From the NCBI GenBank assembly GCA_024707265.1, contig JANQAB010000010.1:558001-622000 (forward strand): a DNA stretch of 64,000 nt. Direction: 5' to 3'. How positions within the stretch are numbered: position 1 is the first letter of the stretch; every line of letters starts with the position of its first letter. This DNA is from Sporocytophaga sp. (GTDB taxonomy: Bacteria > Bacteroidota > Bacteroidia > Cytophagales > Cytophagaceae). A program made the translations under genes and the position numbers. The notes under the pieces were generated by a model that worked only from the letters and a program-made list of their open reading frames with translations, did not search any database and had not been told where the DNA came from. Positions 31,219-40,866 of the stretch are shown here, in pieces.

Positions 31219-31591
31219 ATGAGGAAAATAAAATTACTTTTACTGTGTCTTTGTGTTGGTTTTTACTCTTGTGGATCAAAAGATAAATTTCCAGAGATAG
31301 ATAAAAATACTTGGCTGGAAGATAAAAAAAGCCTGCCAAAATAAAAGAGAAGAAATGGCTAACACACTGATAAACAACAAAGAACAAATTCTTGGACTTA
31401 AGGAAGAAATACTCCTGGAAAAGCTTGGAAGACCAGATAAGCATGATTACCAGAAGAGAGGGAGAAAAATATACTCATACTATATAACTCCAGGCAATCA
31501 ATGTTCCCTTGAAAATTCAGAAGAGGGTAAAAGAATTGTTTTTGAAATGAATGCCTTAGGTCTCATTGCTTTGATTACGATTCAAAACTGA
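31219..31591 (+). CDS. Small lipoprotein, recovered across a frameshift
   Basis: Translation from ATG 31219 gives a lipoprotein signal (MRKIKLLLLCLCVGFYSCGS, acylated Cys in the SCG lipobox), then DKFPEIDKNTWLEDKK. An A7 run at 31324-31330 (six expected) shifts the frame to an early stop. Removing one A continues as ACQNKREEMANTLINNKEQI and runs to 31591, about 123 residues in all. The body has ILGLKEEILLEKLGRPDKHD, YYITPGNQCS and a beta-strand end. It is reminiscent of small SmpA/BamE-like folds with a GxPxx signature, but I cannot assign it. It is divergent from parC and downstream of parE. Confidence 0.65.
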
Positions 31592-31621
31592 TTAAACCAG
31601 CATTTCATATTTAAATAAAGA

Positions 31622-31651
31622 AAGCCTGTTTTTTTATAAAAAAACAGGCTT
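31622..31651. terminator. Hairpin after the small lipoprotein gene
   Basis: AAGCCTGTTTTTTT (31622-31635) and its exact complement (31638-31651) form a long stem with almost no loop. The T-run lies inside the stem rather than after it, so termination is likely but not classical. Confidence 0.5.
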
Positions 31652-32026
31652 CCAGGAAAATATTAAAATTTAATAAACCAAATCCCTCATACCAATACCC
31701 AATTAACAGGTCCCTAATATACAATTTAAAAAAGCATTAGTAACCTTCTGGCTACTATTTTCATTAAAACTCTCCCCTTCTTTTTAACCTTATCTTTATT
31801 TTTATTAGTTTTTTTCTCACTACCTGAACTTGGATCATTTTTTGAATTCCTGGCTAATTCAGGCTGAAAAATTTCTCTCATTAAAACATAGTGGTCTAGC
31901 ATAGCGGCTAAAGTTTGATTGTAGACGAATATAACCTACAATAAGATAAAACCCAAGCTTTTTTAGTTAACCACAATATACGATTAAAGAAATAGATGTA
32001 ATGAGCAACCTGTTTTTACACAGATT
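31652..32026. other. Gap between lipoprotein gene and parE
   Basis: About 375 AT-rich bases downstream of both convergent genes. It contains one 58-codon minus-strand frame (31726-31902) with a Lys-rich middle but no recognisable domain. I see nothing else supportable. Confidence 0.4.
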
Positions 32027-33926
32027 TTAAATTTCCATAACATTAGCTTCTTTTCTTAGTGCATCTTTTTCATCAGTTTCTACCAAATCCTTTTCAACTT
32101 TAAGGTTCTCAATAATAAACTGCTGTCTTTCAGGAGTATTTTTCCCCATGTAGTAATTAAGCAGTTTTTGTATTGAAGTTTCTTTTTGTAACAGGATAGG
32201 CTCCAGTCTGATATCTTCACCTATAAACCCACCAAACTCATCCGGAGAAATTTCACCCAGACCTTTAAATCGGGTGATTTCAGGCTTAGAACCTAATTTT
32301 TTGACTGCAGCTCTCTTCTCCTCTTCACTATAGCAATAGATTGTTTCCTTCTTGTTTCTTACCCTGAAAAGCGGTGTTTCCAATATAAACAGGTGGCCAT
32401 TTCTCACCAGATCAGGAAAGAACTGCAGGAAGAATGTCAGCATTAACAAACGAATGTGCATACCGTCCACATCGGCATCGGTTGATATGACTATTCTGTT
32501 ATATCGGAGATTTTCCAGACCATCTTCTATATTCAAAGCATGTTGCAATAAGTTGAACTCTTCATTTTCATATACGATCTTTTTGGTAAGTCCGAAACAA
32601 TTCAACGGTTTACCTCTGAGACTGAAGACTGCCTGCAACTCCACATTCCTTGATTTGGTAATTGAACCACTTGCTGAGTCCCCCTCAGTAATGAATAATG
32701 TTGAATCATGTCTTTTTTCATTGTTCAGATCGTCAAAGTGGAAGCGACAATCCCTGAGTTTTTTATTGTGAAGATTTGCTTTTTTGGCTCGTTCATTGGC
32801 AAGTTTCTTTATACCTGCAATGTCTTTTCTTTCTCTTTCTGATTGTAGAATTCTTTTTAATAAAGCATCTGCAACAGCTGAATTCTTATGAAGAAAATTG
32901 TCCAGCTCCTTTTTAACAAACTCATTAACCCAGGTTCTGATGGCAGGACCATCCGGACCAGCATTGATTGAACCTAATTTGGTTTTTGTCTGAGATTCAA
33001 ATACAGGTTCCTGCACTCTTACTGCAATAGCTCCCACAATTGATGCACGGATATCTGAAGCATCAAAATCTTTCTTAAAAAATTCTCTGACTGTTTTTAC
33101 AACTGCTTCTTTTAATGCTGCAAGGTGGGTACCTCCCTGAGTGGTATACTGACCGTTAACAAATGAATAATACTCTTCACCATATTGATTGGCATGTGTA
33201 AGAGCCATTTCAATATCATGACCTTTAAGATGTATGATCGGATATCTTAAACTCTCCTCATCCGTTTTTCTCTTCAAAAGATCCAGTAATCCATTCTGAG
33301 AATAATATTTTTTTCCCATTATAATTGATCGTCAGACCTGCATTGAGGAATGCATAGTTCCAGAGCTGATCTTCCAGGTATTCAGGAATAAATCTGAAAT
33401 GCTTGAAAATGGTATCGTCCGGAATAAATGACATAAGCGTACCATTCTTCAGGTCACACTTTGTTTCCTTATGATCATTTACAAGAACACCTTTTTCAAA
33501 CTCTGCGACTTTTGTTCTTCCGTCACGAATAGATTGAACTCTGAAATAGCTGGAAAGTGCATTCACTGCTTTCGTACCTACCCCATTCAAACCCACAGAC
33601 TTCTGGAAAGCTCCAGAATCATATTTTCCTCCGGTGTTGATTTTAGAAACGCAATCAATTACTTTTCCAAGCGGAATACCACGACCAAAATCCCTGACTT
33701 CCACTTTGTTATCGGAAATAGTAATATCTATAACATTTCCATTTCCCATCATATGCTCATCGATGGAGTTGTCAATAATCTCTTTGACCAAAACATAAAT
33801 ACCATCATCTTGTCCTGATCCGTCTCCAAGTTTTCCGATATACATACCCGGACGAAGTCTGATATGTTCTCTCCAATCCAGCGACCTAATACTATCTTCG
33901 GTATATTCAGTTTTGGTTTTTGCCAT
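32027..33926 (-). CDS. parE: DNA topoisomerase IV subunit B (frameshifted)
   Basis: About 632 residues after repair. This is the ATPase partner of ParC. From ATG 33926 the GHKL domain shows HIRLRPGMYIGKLGDGSG, VLVKEIIDNSIDEH (Asn binding Mg-ATP), VRDFGRGIPLGK and GLNGVGTKAVNAL. The transducer and TOPRIM parts follow with LFITEGDSASGSITKSRN, SLRGKPLNCFGL and STDADVDGMHIRLL, and the end has RFKGLGEISPDEF. An extra base in T7 (33308-33314; six expected) breaks the frame between INYNGKK and YYSQNGLLDLLK. The short length without the GyrB insert and the nearby parC support ParE over GyrB. Confidence 0.93.
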
Positions 33927-34255
33927 AATATTTTTATTGAACTGATTTACAAGTTTATAAAAGACAAGTTAGTTTCATTTTAGGGAAAATAAAACCGAAA
34001 TCCTGTCCATTCTTACTGCGAAATTACTTTAATAGTTCAAATTTTACTTATTTTTTGAATAAGGAAATACTTGATAATTGTAATATGTGGAAAAATTAAA
34101 TCTTAAATCTATACATATTAGAGGTTTATAACTGTTGGCATTTTTTCTTTCTGATTGAAATCCAAAACGACATTAGAAAAATCACAAAAAATAAATTAAA
34201 CGTACTAAACGGAACTTTTTTTGGTTAAATTACCGGGCCAAATCTTGTGACAATT
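33927..34255. other. Divergent intergenic region parE / LRR gene
   Basis: About 330 AT-rich bases between divergent starts, which must hold both promoters. I see no clear TAnnTTTG box, RNA gene or repeat. Confidence 0.4.
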
Positions 34256-35815
34256 ATGAAAAATATCCTTTTTACTCTACTTCTTATATCCATCTCATTG
34301 AAAATGAATGCTCAGACTGACGTTCTGCTTCCAATGAATGAAACAGAAAAGAAGGAGGTTATTCGACTGCTTACCTCATATGATGGCTTTTTGAATTTTG
34401 TAGCTCAGAAACCTTCCGATGCTGAACAGAAAAAGGAGTCTGTCACATTTTTAAAAACAACAATAAGTAATGCAAATATTTCGGTCTACAATGACCTTGA
34501 TTCTGCAGCTCAGAATGAGGACTATGAAAACGTTTTCAAATATTGTCAGCGGGTCCCCAAAGCCTTTCCTGCCACAGTTAAAATAAAAACTACCCCTAAA
34601 AATCTGATCGTCGAGAAAGTAAAGTATGATAAAATAAGAAGATACTATTTTGTAGAGATAAAAGGGGATAAAGATTTTACCTGGAAAGAAGTCGTACAAA
34701 AGGCAGATTCAGTCTCTTCCTCTGCGGATTCAGCTGCAGTAAGCGATACCATTGTCCATTCGATAAAAAAAGGCATATCTGTTTTCATAAAATTTGATAG
34801 AGAAAACAATGTCTCCAAAAACTTTAAAATTTTTGCAATCAGTAAAACCGGAGTGGCCCCAAAGCTTGAGCCCCTTCCTCCCCTGATTTCATGGTGGCTC
34901 ACACTAGATCCAGATTGGAAAGCAATACTGAGAAAAAAGAGAAATCTGGAAGAATATCCCAGAGAGTTTGATCTTGAAAAAGCAACAGGAGTTTTTGAAT
35001 TTGACTGTTCAAATTCAAACTTGAAAAATCTTGAGCCTCTGAAAAAATTTACTTCTCTCGAGGTACTAAATGTTTCAGGAAATCCTATTACTGATCCTTC
35101 AGCGATATTTGACATAAGTTCTTTACTCTCTCTTGACCTTACCAAAACTCAGATAACCAGTCTTGACGGGATTGAAAATTTAAAAAAACTTCAGGTGTTA
35201 AAAGTTTCAAATCTGAAACTTAAAAGTATAGAACCATTGAAAAATTTGGTTCAGATGGTGGAGCTGGATTGCTCTAACAACGAAATTGATGACCTTAGCC
35301 CGCTTACTAATCTTGTAAACCTGAAAGATTTAAATGTAGGGTTAAATATTAAGGTGAAAGACATTTCAATGTTGAAAAACTTAGTTCTTCTGGAGAAACT
35401 AAGCATTGCGAAAATTGACATTAAATCTCTTGCACCATTGAGCGGACTTGTGAATCTGGTATTACTTGATTGTTTCAATACTGACATCACAACATTGGAA
35501 CCTATCAAAAACCTGGTAAAGTTGTTCCAACTCAACATTTGCCATACAAAGGTTTCAAGCCTGGATCCTATTAAACACTTTAGATTTATTGCAAATCTAT
35601 ATTTAGGCTCCAGCAGTGTCAAGGATCTATCCGCAATCAATAACTTTTATGCAATACGGGAACTGGATATCTCTAATACTGAATTAACAAGTCTAGGTCC
35701 GATCCATAAACTTGAGTATATAAAAGTATTAAAATGCTTTTATACAAAAATAGATAAAAACGAGGTACAGCGATTTAAGAAAAATCACCCAGGCTGTCAG
35801 ATCACTTATTATTAA
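34256..35815 (+). CDS. Exported leucine-rich-repeat protein
   Basis: 519 residues from ATG 34256, preferred over GTG 34247 because it begins the signal peptide directly (MKNILFTLLLISISLKMNAQ). Residues about 20-230 are an unassigned helical/beta region (KKEVIRLLTSYDGFLNFVAQ). From about 245 there are some eleven 22-residue SDS22/internalin-type LRRs, for example LKNLEPLKKFTSLEVLNVSG, SLDGIENLKKLQVLKVS, DDLSPLTNLVNLKDLNVG and TTLEPIKNLVKLFQLNI. The likely location is periplasm or surface and the likely role is protein binding. There is no C-terminal sorting domain, so T9SS export is not indicated. Confidence 0.82.
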   Translation: MKNILFTLLLISISLKMNAQTDVLLPMNETEKKEVIRLLTSYDGFLNFVAQKPSDAEQKKESVTFLKTTISNANISVYNDLDSAAQNEDYENVFKYCQRVPKAFPATVKIKTTPKNLIVEKVKYDKIRRYYFVEIKGDKDFTWKEVVQKADSVSSSADSAAVSDTIVHSIKKGISVFIKFDRENNVSKNFKIFAISKTGVAPKLEPLPPLISWWLTLDPDWKAILRKKRNLEEYPREFDLEKATGVFEFDCSNSNLKNLEPLKKFTSLEVLNVSGNPITDPSAIFDISSLLSLDLTKTQITSLDGIENLKKLQVLKVSNLKLKSIEPLKNLVQMVELDCSNNEIDDLSPLTNLVNLKDLNVGLNIKVKDISMLKNLVLLEKLSIAKIDIKSLAPLSGLVNLVLLDCFNTDITTLEPIKNLVKLFQLNICHTKVSSLDPIKHFRFIANLYLGSSSVKDLSAINNFYAIRELDISNTELTSLGPIHKLEYIKVLKCFYTKIDKNEVQRFKKNHPGCQITYY

Positions 35816-35821
35816 GATTTA

Positions 35822-36592
35822 CTACAGGATATTGCCCTGCTTTGAATACCATTTAATGACAGAAGCTTCATTTAAATATTCAGAGCGGGCAGTTTTTAAC
35901 TCCGGATGGTAAATAAATAAACATGAGCCGCCCTCTAACAGGTTAATAATCTGATCACTTTCTTCCGGAGATACTGCAGGGCACCCATGACTCCTTCCCA
36001 ACCGCCCGTTTGTTTTAATAAAATCCTCACATACATAATCTGCTGCGTGAATCACTACTGACCTGCCTTCTGCATTAGAGTTATAGTTTTTATCCAGTCC
36101 ATGAAGCACCAGGGATTTTCCATGTTTGCCAAAGTACACTTTACCTGTTTTATAAAAACCCAGAGAGCTCATGTGTGAGTTGACTTTATTAGAAAAATTG
36201 ATTGCAAGGTTATCTCCGCTTTTTCTTCCATGAGCTACAAGCGAATGAAACAACAGCTTTCCTTCTTTCAGGTCCAGAATCCAAAGTCTTTTTTCCGTCG
36301 AAGCTTTAGAATAGTCGATTACAGAAAGAATTGAATTATTCTGAAGGAGATTATTGTTTTTGATGTTATAATATCCCACAAGGGCATTTCTAAAAATTGC
36401 CTTTTTCATACCAGATTGCTCCAGTTTACAAGCAGCATATAATTGTTCAACAAAACTATCAAATGAACCTCCGGTGTTAGATTTTACTGATTTGCTTAAC
36501 ACTAGATTATTTCCTGCGTTCGTAACCTTTCCTGTTCCCGCAGAACATATAACCAAGAGAAGCAAAAAAATGGCGAATATTCTGTTTTTCAT
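35822..36592 (-). CDS. Murein L,D-transpeptidase catalytic-domain (YkuD_2) protein
   Basis: 256 residues from ATG 36592 (MKNRIFAIFLLLLVICSAGT signal peptide); an ATG three codons earlier is possible. The C-terminal half matches the YkuD_2 family of Bacteroidota: LWILDLKEGKLLFHSLVAHG, FGKHGKSLVLHGLDKNYNSN, and the catalytic SHGCPAVSPEE with His and Cys in place. It would act on peptidoglycan stem peptides in the periplasm. The convergent LRR gene ends 6 bases away. Enzymatic activity of this sub-family is mostly inferred. Confidence 0.85.
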   Translation of the reverse strand: MKNRIFAIFLLLLVICSAGTGKVTNAGNNLVLSKSVKSNTGGSFDSFVEQLYAACKLEQSGMKKAIFRNALVGYYNIKNNNLLQNNSILSVIDYSKASTEKRLWILDLKEGKLLFHSLVAHGRKSGDNLAINFSNKVNSHMSSLGFYKTGKVYFGKHGKSLVLHGLDKNYNSNAEGRSVVIHAADYVCEDFIKTNGRLGRSHGCPAVSPEESDQIINLLEGGSCLFIYHPELKTARSEYLNEASVIKWYSKQGNIL

Positions 36593-36692
36593 TTCTGACA
36601 AACCAGAACATCATGAAGTTAGTTCCTTTCTTCAAGAAATTTTATTCTTCTTTCAAGTGTTTTATTATAAACCAGTTCTTGGAGGAAATTTT

Positions 36693-36926
36693 ATGAAAAC
36701 GATTGTATACAATCCCAGCACACTGGAGGTAAAATTCGCAAAAGCATTTGAGAGTTTGATCAAAAATATAGAAGAGAAAATAAAGCCTAATAAGATTGTC
36801 CGTATTGATAAGAGATTAAAAGATGACAACCCCAAGGTAATTTTTAAAATTGAGGATAACGAAGGGGACAATCATGAAATCGTCATACAGGTCATTCAGA
36901 GAATGGATGATGATGAAGATTTTTAA
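36693..36926 (+). CDS. Small acidic/basic conserved-looking protein, 77 residues
   Basis: The open frame begins at 36474, but its first 73 codons overlap the divergent transpeptidase gene and read as noise. ATG 36693 follows GGAGGAAATTTT, an unusually good ribosome site, so I start there. The product MKTIVYNPSTLEVKFAKAFE, then LIKNIEEKIKPNKIVRIDKR, ends in an acidic tail MDDDEDF. It is cytoplasmic, without known domain. Function is unknown. Confidence 0.6.
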   Translation: MKTIVYNPSTLEVKFAKAFESLIKNIEEKIKPNKIVRIDKRLKDDNPKVIFKIEDNEGDNHEIVIQVIQRMDDDEDF

Positions 36927-36944
36927 TTGGATAAAATTTAAAAA

Positions 36945-36977
36945 GAAAGCTAAAAACTTAATGCGTTTTTAGCTTTC
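36945..36977. terminator. Hairpin between convergent genes
   Basis: GAAAGCTAAAAAC (36945-36957) pairs exactly with 36965-36977 around a 7-base loop. It lies between the stops of the small gene and the cyclophilin gene and could end both. Confidence 0.55.
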
Positions 36978-37003
36978 AGTATCATGGGGCTTAACAGAGA
37001 AAA

Positions 37004-37441
37004 TCAGCCTTCAACAATTACGACCTTTTCAATCTTATCCCCTTGCTTGATCTGATCAACGATCTCTAATCCTTCAGTAACTTTTCCAAAACAGGTATGG
37101 TTTCTGTCAAGATGTTTGGTATTAGTTCTGCTGTGGCAGATAAAGAACTGAGAACCGCCAGTGTTTCTTCCGGCATGTGCCATTGAAAGCACACCACGAT
37201 CATGGAACTGGTTCTCTCCATCTAATTCACATTTGATGTTATATCCTGGACCACCTCTGCCATCTCCGTTAGGGCAACCACCCTGAATTACAAAATTGGG
37301 GATAACTCTGTGAAAGGATAATCCATCATAGAATCCCATTTGGGATAACTTCACAAAATTCTTTACAGTGTTGGGAGCATCTTTTTCGTAAAACTCAATT
37401 TTCATTACACCTTTGCTGGTGTGCATTTCTGCCTGTAACAT
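37004..37441 (-). CDS. Cyclophilin-type peptidyl-prolyl isomerase
   Basis: A 145-residue single-domain cyclophilin without signal peptide, thus cytoplasmic, catalysing cis-trans isomerisation of prolyl bonds. Signature segments are NTVKNFVKLSQMGFYDGLSF, FHRVIPNFVIQGGCPNGDG (catalytic Arg and Phe), GVLSMAHAGRNTGGSQFFI and HLDRNHTCFGKVTEGLEIVD. Length is normal for bacterial PpiB-type enzymes. It is transcribed alone. Confidence 0.93.
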   Translation of the reverse strand: MLQAEMHTSKGVMKIEFYEKDAPNTVKNFVKLSQMGFYDGLSFHRVIPNFVIQGGCPNGDGRGGPGYNIKCELDGENQFHDRGVLSMAHAGRNTGGSQFFICHSRTNTKHLDRNHTCFGKVTEGLEIVDQIKQGDKIEKVVIVEG

Positions 37442-37585
37442 ACTTATATAGGATTTTTGATTTCAAACAATGAAACAAATTAATCATTAAGACAGTTTGA
37501 TGCCAATAAAAAAAGGATATTAATTATCTGAATAGGAAAATATGGATATTTTTTTTTCTTTTTTCGATTTTTTTACCATTTTCAA

Positions 37586-38119
37586 ATGAAAATTCACGAA
37601 AAGTTTATGTTACGAAACAGTTTAAAGACACTTGTTATTTTATTATTTATTGCCTTTAATTCAAAAGGACAAACTCTGCCTGTTGATCAGAATACAGGTA
37701 AAATAACTTTTATCAATATTATTGAGTCTGCTCCTCTCACGGAGAAAGATGTATTCACTATTGCACAAGACTTTGGGAAAGCTAAAAACTGGCCGGTAAA
37801 AAGTCAGGATGAAGAGGCTTATACTATTGTATTTAATGCTCAGATACCTGTAGAATATGAGGCGGTAAAACCAGGAAAAAAAGATAAAGGAATTGTAAAA
37901 TTTACTTTTTCAGTTTTTTGTAAAGCAGGTAAATACAGATATATCTTAACTGACTTTGTACATGAAGGACAAAACGGTGCCGGTTCAGGCGGTAAACTTG
38001 AAAATACTACTGCAGATTGTGGAAAGGATGCAATGCTTGCTAAAAGTTGGGTATTTATCAAAAACTCAACTCAAGTCCAGGTCAGTGCTCTGGTAGAAGA
38101 GTTTAAGAAAAAAAGTTAA
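37586..38119 (+). CDS. Exported DUF4468-type protein
   Basis: 177 residues; a second ATG at 37607 (MLRNSLKTLVILLFIAFNSK, then GQ) would give a neater signal peptide and may be the true start. The mature part has the DUF4468 look: LPVDQNTGKITFINIIESAP, YTIVFNAQIPVEY, GIVKFTFSVFCKAGKYRYIL and TDFVHEGQ, a TBP-like fold found in exported Bacteroidota proteins. No function is known. It is followed by a strong terminator. Confidence 0.78.
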   Translation: MKIHEKFMLRNSLKTLVILLFIAFNSKGQTLPVDQNTGKITFINIIESAPLTEKDVFTIAQDFGKAKNWPVKSQDEEAYTIVFNAQIPVEYEAVKPGKKDKGIVKFTFSVFCKAGKYRYILTDFVHEGQNGAGSGGKLENTTADCGKDAMLAKSWVFIKNSTQVQVSALVEEFKKKS

Positions 38120-38164
38120 AGAAGCACAAAACGATCCCGCAAAGAAAAGTGATTGGTAAAATAT

Positions 38165-38197
38165 AAAAAAAGCCTCAGAAAAACTGAGGCTTTTTTT
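38165..38197. terminator. Bidirectional terminator
   Basis: A7-GCCTCAG (38165-38178) pairs with CTGAGGC-T7 (38184-38197). It separates the convergent DUF4468 gene and the 116-residue gene. Confidence 0.85.
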
Positions 38198-38201
38198 ATA
38201 C

Positions 38202-38552
38202 TCATCTCTGTTCATTTAATTCCTCTTCAATCATTACTGTGTAAGAATCCTTCAACATTTCATTAACCATTATTGCCTCTTCATTTCCTTTCTCTTCATC
38301 AGCTTTTGTATTGATAAATATATCCTTACCTGTTTGAAGCAAGTTAGTCTGTAAAATATCAGCATAAGTATCAATAATGGTTTTGGTCAACTCCAATATT
38401 TCTTTCAGACCTTTCATTTCTTCCAATTCTTGTTCATTAGGAAAGTTAATTTGTAAAAGATAATTATACTTAGGAATGATCTCTTCTTGTAGATTACGCA
38501 TTAACTCTTGAAGGCCTTCTTGATTTTCGGGAGACAGACTGAAACGATCCAT
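38202..38552 (-). CDS. Hypothetical helical protein, 116 residues
   Basis: A cytoplasmic, acidic, almost wholly helical product (MDRFSLSPENQEGLQELMRN, then EELEEMKGLKEILELTKTII-type heptads). It has no signal, membrane segment or known motif. Its placement with a terminator directly after the stop supports expression. I do not recognise the family. Confidence 0.6.
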   Translation of the reverse strand: MDRFSLSPENQEGLQELMRNLQEEIIPKYNYLLQINFPNEQELEEMKGLKEILELTKTIIDTYADILQTNLLQTGKDIFINTKADEEKGNEEAIMVNEMLKDSYTVMIEEELNEQR

Positions 38553-38810
38553 ATCTGGATAATTATTTAAATTTCAGGCAATTTAAACAGATAATCTTAA
38601 AAATTAAAATTCTTTATTCAAGTATACCATTTTTTCTAATTCGGCTTTTATTGGATGAATAAGTCAATAAGATGCAGTTATTGAATGATTTGTTCATTCT
38701 GTAGCATTTCATAGATTTCGATTAAGAATAATCAGAATAATATATGAACAGTTTTTTTACACCTCCCCTATATTTATTAGCTTTGATATTCAGAATTATT
38801 AATTACCCCA

Positions 38811-39482
38811 ATGTCTATTAAAATCAATGTTGCTGATCATATTCTGTTTGAAGACTCCAGTATTATAGTAATTAATAAACCATGTAGCCTGATGGTTGAG
38901 CCAGATAGAAATGGTCATCCCAATTTGCTTCAACAAGTGCAGAAATATGAACGGAGTTTGCACCCAAAATCAAAAGAAATATACATTCAGCATGTACACC
39001 GGCTTGACAGGCCTGTAAGTGGAATTGTATTATTTGCTAGAAAAAAATCAGTATTAAAAAATTTAAGTGAGCAATTTGCAACAAGGCAGGTGAAGAAATA
39101 TTATCAGGCGCTTACCGAAGCTGCTCCAGCTATCAAAGAAGGAAAGCTTGAAAATTATTTATGGAAAGATAAAAAAAACAAACAAGCAGTGATTGTGGAT
39201 TCTTCACATGGAGATGCTGAAAAAATTTTACTCGATTACAAAACAACACCTTATAAGAATAATTTTCAATTATGGGATATCCGTTTGCATACAGGCAAAT
39301 ATCATCAGATAAGAGCTCAATTAGCAGCTTCTGGTTGTTCAATTCTTGGAGATGCTTTGTATGGATCCAAATTTGAATACGCTCCCAATTCCATAGCTCT
39401 GCATGCATCTACTCTTCATTTTAAACATCCCCAAACGGGCGATGCTATTGAAATAAAGGCTAATCCTCTTTGGGTAATTTAG
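38811..39482 (+). CDS. RluA/RluD-family pseudouridine synthase
   Basis: A 223-residue enzyme converting uridine to pseudouridine in rRNA or tRNA. Motifs are VINKPCSLMVEPDR, the catalytic-Asp segment HRLDRPVSGIVLFARKK, RQVKKYYQALTE, LHTGKYHQIRAQLAASGCSI and GDALYG. There is no S4 domain and the protein is short, like the RluA/TruC type rather than RluD. A TAGCTTTG -7 box sits at 38778-38785. Its 3' end overlaps the convergent DUF3224 gene by 23 bases. Confidence 0.9.
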   Translation: MSIKINVADHILFEDSSIIVINKPCSLMVEPDRNGHPNLLQQVQKYERSLHPKSKEIYIQHVHRLDRPVSGIVLFARKKSVLKNLSEQFATRQVKKYYQALTEAAPAIKEGKLENYLWKDKKNKQAVIVDSSHGDAEKILLDYKTTPYKNNFQLWDIRLHTGKYHQIRAQLAASGCSILGDALYGSKFEYAPNSIALHASTLHFKHPQTGDAIEIKANPLWVI

Positions 39483-39873
39483 GCTCAAACTCAAAATGAA
39501 CCGTTATATTAACTTTTTTATCTTTTGATGAGACTAAAATAATGTCTCCTATAATCCCTAAAAAATCTCCGGTTCCAGACCCAGGAACTATTTTCTTTAT
39601 TGTCTTCCCCTCTTCAGACTCAGCAAAACCAAAATTTTCCAAAACAAAGGTCCCCGATTTTTCTCCAATATTTCCAGAAAATCTTTCAATGCCATAAAAC
39701 TGTTCTTCAATTTCAAAAGGCAATGTTGCAATTATCCCGGTCCCTTGTATTTCACCTTCGTATATGCATACATAACTAGCCTGTAAACATTCCTGTCCGT
39801 CAATCATTAATGATTTCAATACTTCACTTTTTACTGTTAACAGAGCAGACAAAGGAGCTTGCATATTTTTCAT
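39460..39873 (-). CDS. DUF3224-like protein
   Basis: 137 residues without signal peptide. The closing half has the DUF3224 pattern: FSGNIGEKSGTFVLENFGFA, then KKIVPGSGTGDFLGIIGD and VNITVHFEFEP, a lipocalin-like beta barrel of unknown role. The match is to a family typically of about 120-140 residues, so this is full length. Confidence 0.72.
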   Translation of the reverse strand: MKNMQAPLSALLTVKSEVLKSLMIDGQECLQASYVCIYEGEIQGTGIIATLPFEIEEQFYGIERFSGNIGEKSGTFVLENFGFAESEEGKTIKKIVPGSGTGDFLGIIGDIILVSSKDKKVNITVHFEFEPKLPKED

Positions 39874-40089
39874 TTTAAAGATTAGACGCCAGACAAATTA
39901 ATTGTTGCAACACTATGACTAATTATTCTAAAACAAGAACAAAATATACTAATATTCAAATACTTACCTAAAAACCTTTCAACGCATTATCAAAAAACAG
40001 AATAAAATAAACAAAATGCCATTTTCTCTCATTTTATTGCTATTTTAAAATATATTATTACCTTCAAATTCAACAAATTCTGTCAACTT

Positions 40090-40548
40090 ATGAGAAACTA
40101 TTTGATTATACTCTTCATGGTGGTAATTTTTATGCCCCTTGAAGCTGGCATAAGCCAGGTAACTAAAGCACAAACAAAACAATTCCTTACCAGAACCAAC
40201 AAAGCTATTACAACTGCTCATTCGGCGATAAAAAGAGGTAAGGTTCAAAATGGTGACTATGTAAATGCCCTCAGACACCAACAGTTTGCCAAGAAAATGT
40301 ATATTAGAAATCAGTTTCAAAAAGCGATCTATCATTCTAAAAAGGCTCGATCATTAGCTTTTAAAACAATTACAGATAATGGAGCTCGCATTCCTTCTGA
40401 ATGTGGTATTACCAAAGAAGAAAAAGCTATGATTGGCACTTCAGTCCCATCTGACAGAGTTTTGGCCGAAGAAATCGCTCTCGACGGCCAGCATAACTTA
40501 AAAGATGCTGATGTCATTGATAAAACTGTAGACCTTACACTACCTTAA
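40090..40548 (+). CDS. Exported hypothetical protein, 152 residues
   Basis: The N-terminus is a signal peptide (MRNYLIILFMVVIFMPLEAG). The basic mature part is helical: TKQFLTRTNKAITTAHSAIK, then HQQFAKKMYIRNQFQKAIYH and SKKARSLAFKTI, with one late Cys (SECGITKEEK). I do not recognise a family. The Lys/Arg/His-rich helices resemble a small periplasmic binding or stress protein, but that is only an impression. Confidence 0.6.
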   Translation: MRNYLIILFMVVIFMPLEAGISQVTKAQTKQFLTRTNKAITTAHSAIKRGKVQNGDYVNALRHQQFAKKMYIRNQFQKAIYHSKKARSLAFKTITDNGARIPSECGITKEEKAMIGTSVPSDRVLAEEIALDGQHNLKDADVIDKTVDLTLP

Positions 40549-40556
40549 AATATTAT

Positions 40557-40580
40557 AAGGAGAGGAATTTTCCTCTCCTT
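40557..40580 (+). terminator. Hairpin after exported hypothetical gene
   Basis: AAGGAGAGGA (40557-40566) pairs perfectly with TCCTCTCCTT (40571-40580) across a 4-base loop. There is no long T-run, so it is a weaker terminator candidate. Confidence 0.5.
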
Positions 40581-40866
40581 ACTCAGATTAGCCTGAAATC
40601 TTTCAGGAAAAACAGCTCCGCAATGAACTATCTATTTCCTCCCCAGGTAAATATAGCGCAGAGCAAAAAATATTTTACTAATCCGCATCCCTATTAGTAA
40701 TCAAACAATTAAGCTCGACACAACAAGACCTTTTGTCTGCCTTTCAACATTAGATAAGAATCCGGAGAAAAGGTTACAGATTTTCGTACAATTTTTTTTG
40801 ATAGAATAACAAACTTAAACTTACACCATTGTTAAAGAATTTCAAAATCTACCGTAATAATGAATT

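Noticed and set aside
31726..31902. 58-codon minus-strand frame with Lys-rich middle
   Set aside because: No homology, no ribosome site, low-complexity composition; treated as chance within an AT-rich gap.
30598..33314. Programmed frameshifting of parC and parE as a regulatory system
   Set aside because: Both sites are plain A/T runs without a slippery heptamer context or downstream structure that I can see, and the same slip occurs in unrelated genes; base-calling error is simpler. Kept only as an alternative in the findings.
36474..36692. N-terminal extension of the small gene at 36693
   Set aside because: It overlaps the divergent transpeptidase gene and reads as non-protein-like sequence; a strong ribosome site precedes 36693.
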